From Nocardia takedensis NBRC 100417 (GTDB lineage Bacteria > Actinomycetota > Actinomycetes > Mycobacteriales > Mycobacteriaceae): a DNA stretch of 64,000 nt. The stretch spans positions 1 to 64,000 of the forward strand of contig NZ_BAGG01000008.1 in assembly GCF_000308695.1 (NCBI RefSeq), in the 5' to 3' direction. Each line of letters begins with the position of its first letter. The stretch's first letter is position 1. This document shows positions 26,733-35,049 of this stretch, piece after piece. The notes beneath the pieces were generated by a model. It was given only the letters and a program-made list of their open reading frames with translations. It ran no database searches and was not told the DNA's origin. Both the position numbers and the translations under genes were made by a program.

Positions 26733-27015
26733 CTGGCGGCATGGAAAGCGCGGGCGGACGCGGCGGAAGTCGTCGCCGACATGGCCAGGTGCCTCGACCA
26801 CGCCACGGAACTCGAAGCCCTAGCGCTGGCTGCTGCCGAGGAAGCCGACACCATCGCGGAGTCCGCGACTGACGCTGCGGGAATGTCGAGGATGAAGCGG
26901 CGCAACGGATCACTACGGCAGAGGACGAGCGCGACGCGATCTACGCCGAAGCGGAATCGTCCCTGACCGGGATGCGTCGCCACGTCGAAGAGGCTCGCTC
27001 GGCGCACCCCGTGGC
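26733..27015 (+). pseudogene. Decayed fragment of a coiled-coil paralogue
   Basis: The frame running through the ATG at 26781 reads WKARADAAEVVADMARCLDH and ELEALALAAAEEADTIAES; near 26880 it must shift by one base to continue as AAQRITTAEDERDAIYAEAE and GMRRHVEEA. Both halves align by eye with residues about 150-215 of the coiled-coil protein at 23995-24951 (MMAERLSRAVEVEGLALATA, ANRIAAAERERDRAEQDAAE). No start or end is intact, so this is a frameshifted remnant. Confidence 0.6.
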
Positions 27016-27319
27016 TGTTGCGGATCCTCATATCCGTTGCGAGCGTACTGATTTGATGCCAGTTGCTCCGGGCCGAAAATTCCTTGGAGTTCGTGTAAAC
27101 ACATTGGCTGTGTGCGGCCACTACCTGATCGAACAGCCGAGGCATCCAGTCTCGGTGACGATCCGGGAAGTTGAGGTCCGTGAGAACAGTGGAGTTGATG
27201 GTGGCCGGTGTGGTGATCGTCGGTGTGCGGAACCTGACGCGGTTGAGGTATAAAGCGAGGTGGATCGACCGCGCGTACCGCGCGGGGGCACGGGCGGCGC
27301 GAACCACGGCGCGTGCGCG
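27016..27319 (+). other. Intergenic region before the sigma factor gene
   Basis: About 300 bases, less GC-rich than the neighbours (27035-27130), a plausible promoter region. No gene recognised. Confidence 0.4.
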
Positions 27320-28264
27320 ATGACGGATGAACAGGAACCGGCGGACTCCGACGGGATGGATTTCTTCGGCACCGAGGGCTCCCGCACTGAAGATGTTGCG
27401 TGGCAGCAGGGTTGCACGGACTTTGCCGCCTTCTATGCCGAATACCAGCCCCGACTTCTGGGATTCGTTCGGAAACTGGCGCGCGCCAACGAATTCAGCG
27501 ACTCGGCGTTGGACGTAGAAGGGGTCGTGCAGGACACCTTCGAAGAGGCGTGGCGCACATGGCACAGGATCGACGCTCCGCAGAAATGGATCTTCACCGT
27601 CGCCCGGAGAAAAGCGCTGTCGCAAGCGCACAGACACCGCCTCTCCGAACTGAAACTGCGGCAAGGGTTGTCCCTGCGGCGTGAGCACCCGGACCCGGTC
27701 CATGCCCGAGTCGTGGAGTCCGAGATCCTGCGAGCCATCCAGGAACTGCCGAAGAGACAGAAGACCGCGACCTACCTCGGCCGAGTGGAGGAATGGACCG
27801 CCGTCGAGATCGCGGTACTACTGGCCATCGCTCCGGAGACAGTCAGGACACACATCTTCCGCGGAACGCACACTGTCCGCGACGGATTGTCCGCCGCGGA
27901 AGCGATCGGGAAGGTCGGTGGTCCTCCTCGACAGGACGAAGAGTTCGAGGCCGAGTTGGTTTCGGTCCAGTTCGACGCCGCGAGAGCGGTCGGGTACGGC
28001 AATGGTCTTCCTCGACAGGACGAAGAGTTCGAGGCGGAGTTGGTCTCGGTCCGAGCTCGGCCCGGACCACGCGCCACTCGTTTCGCCGCTGGATACGGGC
28101 TGCGCCTGTGGTCGCTCGTGGTGCTGGTCTCGGTGGCGATTCTGGCGGCCTACCTTCTCGGCGGCATGCAGTTCCTCGTCTCGGGGGGCGCTGCGATCGG
28201 CATTCTGGTACTGGCAGTGGGCGCAACCGAGTGGTCGAGGAGGTGGCGAGACCGCCGCAAGTAG
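27320..28264 (+). CDS. ECF-type RNA polymerase sigma factor with internal repeat and C-terminal membrane helices
   Basis: 314 residues. Region 2 (FAAFYAEYQPRLLGFVRKLA; DVEGVVQDTFEEAWRTW; KWIFTVARRKAL) and region 4 (ILRAIQELPKRQKTATYLGR; EIAVLLAIAPETVRTHIFRG) of an ECF sigma-70 factor are clear. After region 4 the segment RQDEEFEAELVSV occurs twice, encoded by a tandem DNA duplication (about 27925-28045). Residues about 265-305 hold two hydrophobic helices (LWSLVVLVSVAILAAYLLGG and FLVSGGAAIGILVLAVGA), so the factor may be membrane-held and released by a signal. No separate anti-sigma gene is evident next to it. Confidence 0.87.
   Translation: MTDEQEPADSDGMDFFGTEGSRTEDVAWQQGCTDFAAFYAEYQPRLLGFVRKLARANEFSDSALDVEGVVQDTFEEAWRTWHRIDAPQKWIFTVARRKALSQAHRHRLSELKLRQGLSLRREHPDPVHARVVESEILRAIQELPKRQKTATYLGRVEEWTAVEIAVLLAIAPETVRTHIFRGTHTVRDGLSAAEAIGKVGGPPRQDEEFEAELVSVQFDAARAVGYGNGLPRQDEEFEAELVSVRARPGPRATRFAAGYGLRLWSLVVLVSVAILAAYLLGGMQFLVSGGAAIGILVLAVGATEWSRRWRDRRK
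27925..28058 (+). repeat. Tandem intragenic duplication in the sigma factor gene
   Basis: Two nearly identical copies of about 50 bases, each containing CCTCGACAGGACGAAGAGTT, lie about 92 bases apart. They keep frame and duplicate the acidic peptide RQDEEFEAELVSV, so the duplication looks recent. Confidence 0.75.
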
Positions 28265-28805
28265 CCGTATTCCACACACCACAGCAACAGTCATGTCCGA
28301 CAGGCCGTAGTACGTTTCTGTGGTGAGCGCGGCGGTGTATCCGGCACGATTCGCCGGCCCGCCGCGTGGGGAGCGGATATTCCCGACGTCCGGGAATCCG
28401 CACGTTGATAGCTGGACTTCCCCCGCCAACCAGGGCGAAGTCGCAACACGCCCGAGGTGCAATTCTTGCGACACGCCGAAGTGGTGAATTACTCCCATGT
28501 GAGTCGACTGGCAACCTGCACTTGACCTGGTCGAATAGCGTGTTGCTGGGGCGATTTTCCCTGGTTATGCACATCTCCTGCACCTGTCGACATCGGCTGC
28601 GCCCAAGTTATCCACAGGTCTGTACACAGGCGTGTTTGTCAATGTCGACATGATCTGATGCAGTCTTCTCACCCGCCCGACTACCGCTCCGAGTTCAATC
28701 CATCGCGGATGCGGATGGGTGCGGCCCCTGCCTGTTGCACCAGGCAGAGGCCGCGGTGAACCAACGGCCCGCTCCACAAGTCAACGAGAGGACACGAAGG
28801 CGCCC
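28265..28805. other. Non-coding 540-bp region with two DnaA boxes
   Basis: No credible gene. TTATGCACA (28565-28573) and TTATCCACA (28608-28616) are both perfect matches to the DnaA consensus TTATNCACA, 43 bases apart in the same orientation, and TGTACACAG follows at 28620-28628. The GTCGACAT element occurs twice (near 28587 and 28643). This may be part of a replication origin of the element or a DnaA-regulated promoter. Confidence 0.45.
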
Positions 28806-29012
28806 ATGAGCGTAACGCCAACCAACGGACACAAGGACCCCGATCCGGCCGAGCCCCCGAACCCTGAGACGCGGCACGCAGTCATCGCAGTTGTCACCGC
28901 AGTCTGGCTGGCCGTCGTCGCCGGACTGCTGATCGACTGGCCGACGGCCGTCACGGTGCTCGTTTCCGTCCTGGGAGTATTCGCCCGGAGCGGGTTCACT
29001 CCCGAACCGTGA
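28806..29012 (+). CDS. Small membrane protein
   Basis: 68 residues. A hydrophilic proline/aspartate-rich start is followed by two closely spaced hydrophobic segments (AVIAVVTAVWLAVVAGLLID and AVTVLVSVLGVFARSG). The ATG at 28806 has AGGACACGAAGG upstream. Similar small two-helix proteins are frequent on actinobacterial mobile elements; function unknown. Confidence 0.55.
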   Translation: MSVTPTNGHKDPDPAEPPNPETRHAVIAVVTAVWLAVVAGLLIDWPTAVTVLVSVLGVFARSGFTPEP

Positions 29013-29292
29013 ACACTGCGTGGCGGTGCCGGAAGTCACGAGCGTGCTGGTACCGCCACTCCTTCCTGCAACAGGCACAACTACACGACGATGGTGCCGT
29101 CGCGAATCGTCACTGAAGCGTGAGTCGCTTCTCGTCACGAGACATTTCAGTAGACATTGGGTCCCTCCTTCCAGTCGAGACCTTCGACATTGGACTCGAC
29201 CGTGCCGTGGTCGACCCAGCAGGACACGGTGAACAAGCCACGCCCGACTGCGTCCCGCTGCCAGTAATCCAGCCCATCGCTGTCACTCCCCA
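29013..29292. other. Intergenic region
   Basis: 280 bases between a rightward small gene and a leftward gene. Frames here have no protein-like features and no hairpin stood out. Confidence 0.35.
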
Positions 29293-29835
29293 TCAGTGCG
29301 GCCACCGCAGATCCGTCCACGTCACGTCGAAAGTGCCGGTCATGCTGAATAACTCGTCATTGATCGAGTAACGCAACGCTGTGATTTCGAGCGTCGATCG
29401 CCCTGTCGGCCAACTCACCTCCGGTTCCCCATCGGCATCGGTGCCCACATGAGCGGTGATCTCGTCACGCAGGCGTGTGTAGATCGCCTGGACCACAGCG
29501 TGTCCAGGTGCCAGCAACGCGGTATCGGAGTTCCCCGTGAGTAACTGGAGCAGGTCTCGGACTCGTCGACCGGCGTTGTCGAGGGTCACCGACAAGTGGT
29601 CGTGCTCGTCGAATGCCCCGTCCTCCAGGTCCTCGGTTGTTTCGAATTCGATGACGCGAAGGCGGGGCTCCAAGAGCGGCGTGAAGTTCTGAAGCGCGTG
29701 GTTGGTGGCGGGGTCGGCCAGATCGGCGGTGGTCACAGCCGTGAGTGCATTGACAACCTTGCTGTTGACCTTGAGCGACTCCACGAAGCGTGTGACCGCG
29801 TCGGACTTGGCCTCTGCTCGCCGCAAGCTTTTCAT
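29293..29835 (-). CDS. Hypothetical protein
   Basis: 180 residues from the ATG at 29835 (an in-frame longer start at 30027 would add an improbable Pro/Cys/Arg-rich stretch). It begins MKSLRRAEAKSDAVTRFVES, is mixed alpha/beta in pattern, and ends in a region with beta-strand character (STLEITALRYSINDELFSMT; FDVTWTDLRW). No motif recognised. It lies next to a leftward membrane-protein gene. Confidence 0.5.
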   Translation of the reverse strand: MKSLRRAEAKSDAVTRFVESLKVNSKVVNALTAVTTADLADPATNHALQNFTPLLEPRLRVIEFETTEDLEDGAFDEHDHLSVTLDNAGRRVRDLLQLLTGNSDTALLAPGHAVVQAIYTRLRDEITAHVGTDADGEPEVSWPTGRSTLEITALRYSINDELFSMTGTFDVTWTDLRWPH

Positions 29836-30036
29836 GAGACGTGGCGCGTGATTCAGGATGCTGGTCGGCCGCGGCGGCGGGCATGCGCAGGTCGAACGCG
29901 GCACGACGGATACCGTCGAAGCGCAAGGACGACCGATACGCCCATCGTCAACGCGAAGAGGACGAGTCTTGAACACCAACGGTTGGCCGGTCCCACTTGA
30001 CGCTGGATGCTGCGGCCTTCGCTGCACCTCGACATG

Positions 30037-30666
30037 TCAGGAAGTCGGGCAGTACGGACTGACCGCGACTTGCTGGGCTGGCGAGGTTTCACAATGTCGC
30101 TGATACCACCGATGGTCGTGTACAACAATCAGGACTGCGAGAACTGCAAAAAAGGCACAAATACCGAGAAGGCCACCGAAAGGCTCTGGTGCGGAGAAGC
30201 AGAAGAAAACTATTGCTGCGATCGCTGAGATAAATGCCATAACACCGGCGAATATGTGAGCGGCCAAAATTAATCCGGTGCCGAGATCGTATCGTTGGGT
30301 AACGAAACTGAAAGACACTCCGAGTGTTACCAGCGATAACAGGCCGCACATGAAGCACGCCAGATGCGTCGTGAGTGCACTCTGCTTCCCGCTCTCACCT
30401 CTGCCGACGCGTGCCGCCTCTCGAAATGGGGGCCTTGCTGGACTTGCTGGGGTGCGGGCGGCAGGGGTACCTGCGTTGGCGCCAGCTCGAGGCTGAAACG
30501 CCTTCCATACCGAACCGAGCGAGGTGGCAAATAGTCCCGAGACGACCCCCAATAGGATAGAGGCGGCGACATTGTCCTTCACCATTGGACTGTCCTGCAC
30601 ATAGAAACAAATAACAGCCATTACCAGGCTAAAAAGACAAAAGGCCACTGCGGAAGGGCGGTTCAT
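30037..30666 (-). CDS. Hypothetical membrane protein
   Basis: 209 residues with a likely pair of N-terminal helices (AVAFCLFSLVMAVICFYV; ILLGVVSGLFATSLGSVW), a proline/alanine/arginine linker, then three more helices (LACFMCGLLSLVTLGVSFSF; LILAAHIFAGVMAFISAIAA; IVFFCF... and LLGICAFFAVLAVLIVV). The ATG at 30666 has AGGAGA 6 bases upstream. Its GC content is lower than that of the surroundings, consistent with recent acquisition. Function unknown. Confidence 0.6.
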   Translation of the reverse strand: MNRPSAVAFCLFSLVMAVICFYVQDSPMVKDNVAASILLGVVSGLFATSLGSVWKAFQPRAGANAGTPAARTPASPARPPFREAARVGRGESGKQSALTTHLACFMCGLLSLVTLGVSFSFVTQRYDLGTGLILAAHIFAGVMAFISAIAAIVFFCFSAPEPFGGLLGICAFFAVLAVLIVVHDHRWYQRHCETSPAQQVAVSPYCPTS

Positions 30667-30814
30667 CAAATCTCCTGCGGCAAGGGTGACAGATCACGTC
30701 CACGATAGATGGCCGGCCTAGCTCGCTGTCAGCTTCCGGATAAAGCCGTGTGCTGCTCGGCCGGAAGTTCGCAGAATGTTGCCTGCGGTGCGACTCGTGA
30801 CTATCCTCGAACGC

Positions 30815-31144
30815 ATGTTCGAGGAATGGACCGACCGGTTTGATCCGCCCTCGTACCATGTAGTCGATCCGCCGCGTCGGGTGATCATCGATCTCGGTCA
30901 GCTGGTCATGGCTCCGAAGCGGTTCGTCGGAAGTGTATCGCTACGTGTGCGCAACGGAGGTTTGTCTCTGGCGGGTCCGGTGCCAGGTCACCTGCACGCC
31001 TGGGCGCGCACATCGACCGGCGGCTGGATCGCGCTGGTGTCGTGTGTAGTCACGACCGGAAATCGACAAGGGCGGCTCCGAGTGCAGCAGTGGTGTTCGG
31101 AAGAGGCTGTATGCCTGCCGTCCGATGATCCGGGGACAGGCTGA
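30815..31144 (+). CDS. Small hypothetical protein
   Basis: 109 residues starting MFEEWTDRFDPPSYHVVDPP. It has a beta-rich middle (RVIIDLGQLVMAPKRFVGSV; LSLAGPVPGHLHAWARTSTG). An upstream in-frame ATG at 30776 is possible. No domain recognised; small single proteins like this are frequent on actinobacterial islands. Confidence 0.45.
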   Translation: MFEEWTDRFDPPSYHVVDPPRRVIIDLGQLVMAPKRFVGSVSLRVRNGGLSLAGPVPGHLHAWARTSTGGWIALVSCVVTTGNRQGRLRVQQWCSEEAVCLPSDDPGTG

Positions 31145-31389
31145 CAATCGCGGACCTGCGAGGACGGGTAAGGCAGTGCGTGTGTTGTGTCACACATTCG
31201 GGCCAGCGGCGCCGTCGCGGATCTATGCCCCAGGCTTACCTCGTGTCCTGAATGCTCAGTGCGGAGCGGATCTGTCTCGATACCTGTCGGCGTAAGCGTC
31301 CGGATGTCGCGCCCGCCTAGTCAGTCGCTATGTCGGAGCGTTACAGTTGGCTCTGTCGGGCGCGGGACGGGTGTCTGTCGGCTTTAAGT

Positions 31390-31998
31390 ATGGGAGTCGT
31401 TGTGACCGTTGATCTTTCGTGCCCGCCCTGGTGTGAATCGCACCGGGCGCGGGATACGAACCATCCCAGCGCGGGCTTCGTCCATTATGGACCGGAATTG
31501 GTACTGGACATTGCCGAAGTGGTAGTTATCGGTGTGGTCCGTCGTATCTCGATTCGAGTGGTCGCTCGCGATCAGGGCGAATCACGTCGGTGTTTCATTG
31601 AATTGGTGGATCCCCACGGAGTCGGCGTAGCGTTGACCGCCGGTGAAGCTCGGCGGATTGTGCAGATGCTGATGGACGCCGCAGACCTGCGGCTGACGTC
31701 CGCGGAGGGGGAATGCCCGCCGTGGTGTCTGGAGCACAACGACCCCGATCCGGACGATCCTGACGACGAGCGCGTGCATCGTGGCCTCTTCCAGGCGATG
31801 GTCGTCGCCGGCATACACGAGCCCCGTGTCGCGGTCGGGGTGCAGGTGCGTGCGTTCGACGAGGAATACGAGCGCGAGGTCTGTTTGGAGATCCTTGTGA
31901 AATCGGTGTCCACCGAGCTGCTGGGGGCGGAAGCCTGCAAGATCGCTGCCAACCTGCTCGACTGCGTGGACCTGGCCGAATTGGTGGAAGTCGTGTAG
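31390..31998 (+). CDS. Protein with two CPPWC repeats (DUF6907-like)
   Basis: 202 residues made of two similar halves. Each starts with C-P-P-W-C followed by a histidine (CPPWCESH near residue 11; CPPWCLEH near residue 109) and a beta-rich body ending in a helix (ALTAGEARRIVQMLMDAADL; LLGAEACKIAANLLDCVDLA). This is the pattern of the actinobacterial DUF6907 family, whose function is unknown. The ATG at 31390 was preferred over 31330. Confidence 0.65.
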   Translation: MGVVVTVDLSCPPWCESHRARDTNHPSAGFVHYGPELVLDIAEVVVIGVVRRISIRVVARDQGESRRCFIELVDPHGVGVALTAGEARRIVQMLMDAADLRLTSAEGECPPWCLEHNDPDPDDPDDERVHRGLFQAMVVAGIHEPRVAVGVQVRAFDEEYEREVCLEILVKSVSTELLGAEACKIAANLLDCVDLAELVEVV

Positions 31999-32075
31999 GA
32001 AGAACGCCCACTTCTGCGCCGCCGGTCGCGATTACCTTTCTCGGTCTGACGCGATTTTTCGGTGGCCGTGCCACT

Positions 32076-32204
32076 ATGGTCGACATGGCCGCCGGGACGG
32101 ATTGGCAGAAGCTTGTGGACGACCTCAAGGAAGTCGTAGTCGAGGTGGTATCGCCCGAACAAGAGCCAGGTCGCCGTGTCCCCGGCGTATGCCTCTTCGA
32201 CTGA
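32076..32204 (+). CDS. Possible 42-residue peptide or gene remnant
   Basis: A short frame MVDMAAGTDWQKLVDDLKEV followed by VVEVVSPEQEP and ending in Cys-Leu-Phe-Asp. The composition is protein-like with an amphipathic helix, but there is no clear ribosome site and no match I know. It could be the broken N-terminus of a lost gene. Confidence 0.25.
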   Translation: MVDMAAGTDWQKLVDDLKEVVVEVVSPEQEPGRRVPGVCLFD

Positions 32205-32262
32205 CGAAAACGCCGCTGCGCCACGCTTCGGCATCGCCGCGAACAGTGATCAGTCGGGGTTC

Positions 32263-33627
32263 TCACACTGCGGTCGATAGGGCGGCATCGAGTTGGTGGC
32301 GAAGTGCTTGAACATCGTCAATGTCGGGGTGGCGGAGGCATGCGTCGTGTAGTTGTCCGAGTGCGTGGTTGACGCGGTCGGAGTGAATGTCGTCGAGGGC
32401 TTGAAGTGCGTGCTGGCCGAGTGTGACGGCGTGGTGGGGGTCGTCGCGTGCCATGACGAGGGTGGCGAGGTTGGCGGCGGCGAGGGCTTTGCCGCGGGAG
32501 TATCCGGCGGGGAATTGGGCGAGCGCGTCGTTGAGGCGGGTGTGTGCGTGTTGGAAGTCGCCTGCTCCGTGGGTGGACAGGTAGAGCAGTGCGCGGCCGT
32601 TGTCGCGGTGCAGGTGTGCGGGGGTGTAGTAGGCGATCCAGTCGGGTGTGCGTCCGTCGTCGACGGTGAAGGTGTCCTCGGCGTGGTGGACGGCGGTGAG
32701 GCAGTCGTGGCCGCGGTGGGCGCCGAGGGCGCCGAGGGCGCGGGCGTGGCGTGTGTGGGCGATCGCGCGCAGTCGTGTGGGGAGCAGGTCGGCGCGGACG
32801 AGGGCCATTTCGGCGTAGGTGAGGGCGTCGTCGGGGCGGTTGCGGTGCACGGCGAGGTTGGCCAGCCCGGTGAGCGCTTTGGTGTGTAGTTCGAGGTCTC
32901 CTGCGGCGTTGGCGCATTGCACGGCCCAGGCGAAGGCGTGGTGGGCGGGGGTGTGGAGTCCGGCGTCGAAGGCGACCCCGGCGGTGGTGTCGGCGAGTTC
33001 GGCCAGCGCGCGCAGGTAGTCGCGGCGGACGCCGTCGCTGGGGAATCGCGCGTGGACGGTGTCGGTGGTGCGGGTGAGGACGGCCAGGGCGTCACGGGCC
33101 GACAGTTCTCCGCCGAAGGCATGGTCCTGGCGTGCCAGGGCGCGGGCGCGTTTGCGGATCCGCTCGACGTCGCCGACACCGAGACGGCGGCTGGTCGCCG
33201 CGGCGGGTGCGGGTGTGCTGGCGGCGAGGGCAGCGAAGGCGCCGGTCATCAGTTGCAGGAATTGTTGTCGCTGCACGGGGTCATCTCCCACATCGGGTGA
33301 GGGGTGTCGCTGGGAAACGCTACCCGGATCCACGGCCACACCCTGGTTCGTCTCCACGATATGGGTTGGCGGCGGATCGAAGTGGGAGAAGAGGGATCCG
33401 GTGTCGAGTGCGGAGTCGAAACGTGCCCGCTGGTGCTCATCGAGGTGTTGCAGGGCGTCGTCGAGTGCGGTGGCGCTGGCGCCGCGCACGGCCGGGGTGG
33501 CGATGTTCTCCCATTTGCGGATGGTGTGCACCGAGTAGTTCAGGCAGGCCGCGAACTGTTTCTGGGTGAGCCGTAACGCCGCCTCACGCAAGGCTTTGAC
33601 TTCCCGGCTGGTCCACTCGGCGCGCAC
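32263..33627 (-). CDS. XRE-family transcriptional regulator with TPR-like helical domain
   Basis: 454 residues. The N-terminal HTH (WTSREVKALREAALRLTQKQ; NYSVHTIRKWEN) is of the type common in Streptomyces and Nocardia cluster regulators; a linker and a long alpha-helical repeat region follow (AFAWAVQCANAAGDLELHTK; HAFGGELSARDALAVLTRTT), probably a ligand- or peptide-sensing TPR-like domain. The GTG at 33627 starts right at the HTH. It is divergent from the P450 gene at 33871, sharing a 243-base regulatory region, and is the likely controller of that operon. Confidence 0.8.
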   Translation of the reverse strand: MRAEWTSREVKALREAALRLTQKQFAACLNYSVHTIRKWENIATPAVRGASATALDDALQHLDEHQRARFDSALDTGSLFSHFDPPPTHIVETNQGVAVDPGSVSQRHPSPDVGDDPVQRQQFLQLMTGAFAALAASTPAPAAATSRRLGVGDVERIRKRARALARQDHAFGGELSARDALAVLTRTTDTVHARFPSDGVRRDYLRALAELADTTAGVAFDAGLHTPAHHAFAWAVQCANAAGDLELHTKALTGLANLAVHRNRPDDALTYAEMALVRADLLPTRLRAIAHTRHARALGALGAHRGHDCLTAVHHAEDTFTVDDGRTPDWIAYYTPAHLHRDNGRALLYLSTHGAGDFQHAHTRLNDALAQFPAGYSRGKALAAANLATLVMARDDPHHAVTLGQHALQALDDIHSDRVNHALGQLHDACLRHPDIDDVQALRHQLDAALSTAV

Positions 33628-33650
33628 GTGACCCCCTCGCTTCCGGGTCC

Positions 33651-33694
33651 AACCGTATTGCAACCGTGCGAGTTTCGTAGCGGAACCGTATCGC
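33651..33694. promoter_or_regulatory. Candidate operator between the regulator and the P450 operon
   Basis: AACCGTAT-Y-GC occurs at 33651-33661 and again at 33684-33694, 33 bases apart (three helical turns), with a partial copy (CAACCGTGCG) at 33661. It sits in the divergent promoter region of the XRE regulator and the P450 operon, so it is a plausible binding site for the regulator. Confidence 0.4.
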
Positions 33695-33870
33695 CGTCGT
33701 CGCCCGGGAGTGTACGACTTCGTGGTCGCCGTCGGCACTGGAACACCAGAGGGGCCTGCGAGCAAGCTGGAATACACGATCCGCAGGGAACCGCAAGGCG
33801 GAACCTCGGACGAATCACGTTGAGGTGTACCGCTTTCGGTCACAACACCATGAACGAAGGAGCGTCTGTC

Positions 33871-35049
33871 ATGACGTCTGATATGGCGATGTCGGTGTGT
33901 CCACGGGGCTATCCGTTCGGACAGACCCACACAGTGGACCTCGAACCGGACTATCGCGAGGGCGGTCCGGTGAGCTCGGTGGTGCTGCCCAGCGGCGCGC
34001 GGGGATGGCTGGTCACCGACCACGCGCTGGCGCGGCAAGTGCTGGCCGATCCGCGCTTCTCGCGGGAGCAGGCGAACCGGCCGCACGTGGCCCGGTTGTC
34101 GACCGAGATCCTGCCCGCGGCAGCAATTCTGGCCACCGACGCGCCCCGCCACACCGCGCTGCGGCGACGGATCGCCCCGCTGTTCGCGCCGGCGCGCGTC
34201 GCGGCCATGGAACCAGCGATCACGGACCTGGCACATCGGCTGGTGGACGGGCTGGTCGGGGACGGAGAGCCCGCCGATGTCGTGGCCGGTTTCGTCGAGC
34301 CGTTCGCGGCGGCGGTGGTGTGCGAGATATTCGGTGTCCCTACCGGTTTCCGTGACGAGGTGTTCAGCCTCGGGGACGCGCTGACCGCGCGGGAGGCGAC
34401 CCCGCAATCGTTGGCCCTGGCTCGTGCGGAGTGCGAACAGCTGGTGCGCGCGCTCGCGGCGCACAGCCCGCAGGGGTTGATGTCGTTGGTGGAGGCCGAT
34501 ACCGAACTCGATGACGAGGTGGTGAATCTGGTGATCGCGTGCCTGATCGGGGGTCGTGGTTCGCCGACGGTGTTCTTGTCGAGTGCGTTGTTCACGCTGC
34601 TGCGCGAGCCCCGCCACTACCGGCAGTTGGTGGACGCGCCCGCCTCGATCGAGGCGGGCGTGGAAGAACTGCTGCGGTTCGTGCCGGTCGGTGTCGGCGG
34701 TGGGTTCACCCGGGTCGCGACCGAGGACACACGACTGGGTCCGGTGCTGGTGCGCGCCGGGGACGCGGTGATCCCCGCGATGCACGCGGCCGGACGTGAC
34801 CCGCAGGTCTTCACCGATCCCGACACCCTGGACCTGGGGCGCGGGACGAAGCTGGCGCATCTGGCCTTCGGGCACGGCGCCCACTACTGCGTGGGCGCGG
34901 GACTGGCCCGGCTGCAAGCACGGATCGCCCTGCACACCCTCACCACGAGGATGCCCGGTCTGCGGCTGGCCGACCCCGGCGATCGCGGTCGATGGCGGGC
35001 GGGCCGGGTCGTGCGTTCGCTTCAGCGGTTGGACGTGGCATGGACGTGA
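33871..35049 (+). CDS. Cytochrome P450 (atypical I-helix)
   Basis: 392 residues. The heme-binding signature FGHGAHYCVG, the E-x-x-R (EELLR) and the length mark a soluble bacterial P450. The I-helix segment reads CLIGGRGSPTVFLSS where most P450s have A-G-x-(D/E)-T, so the acid/alcohol pair that delivers protons is missing. Such P450s often do unusual chemistry (substrate-assisted hydroxylation, coupling, rearrangement). The ATG at 33871 has AAGGAG 10 bases upstream. The gene overlaps the next, which encodes a ferredoxin domain, its likely electron donor. Confidence 0.92.
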   Translation: MTSDMAMSVCPRGYPFGQTHTVDLEPDYREGGPVSSVVLPSGARGWLVTDHALARQVLADPRFSREQANRPHVARLSTEILPAAAILATDAPRHTALRRRIAPLFAPARVAAMEPAITDLAHRLVDGLVGDGEPADVVAGFVEPFAAAVVCEIFGVPTGFRDEVFSLGDALTAREATPQSLALARAECEQLVRALAAHSPQGLMSLVEADTELDDEVVNLVIACLIGGRGSPTVFLSSALFTLLREPRHYRQLVDAPASIEAGVEELLRFVPVGVGGGFTRVATEDTRLGPVLVRAGDAVIPAMHAAGRDPQVFTDPDTLDLGRGTKLAHLAFGHGAHYCVGAGLARLQARIALHTLTTRMPGLRLADPGDRGRWRAGRVVRSLQRLDVAWT

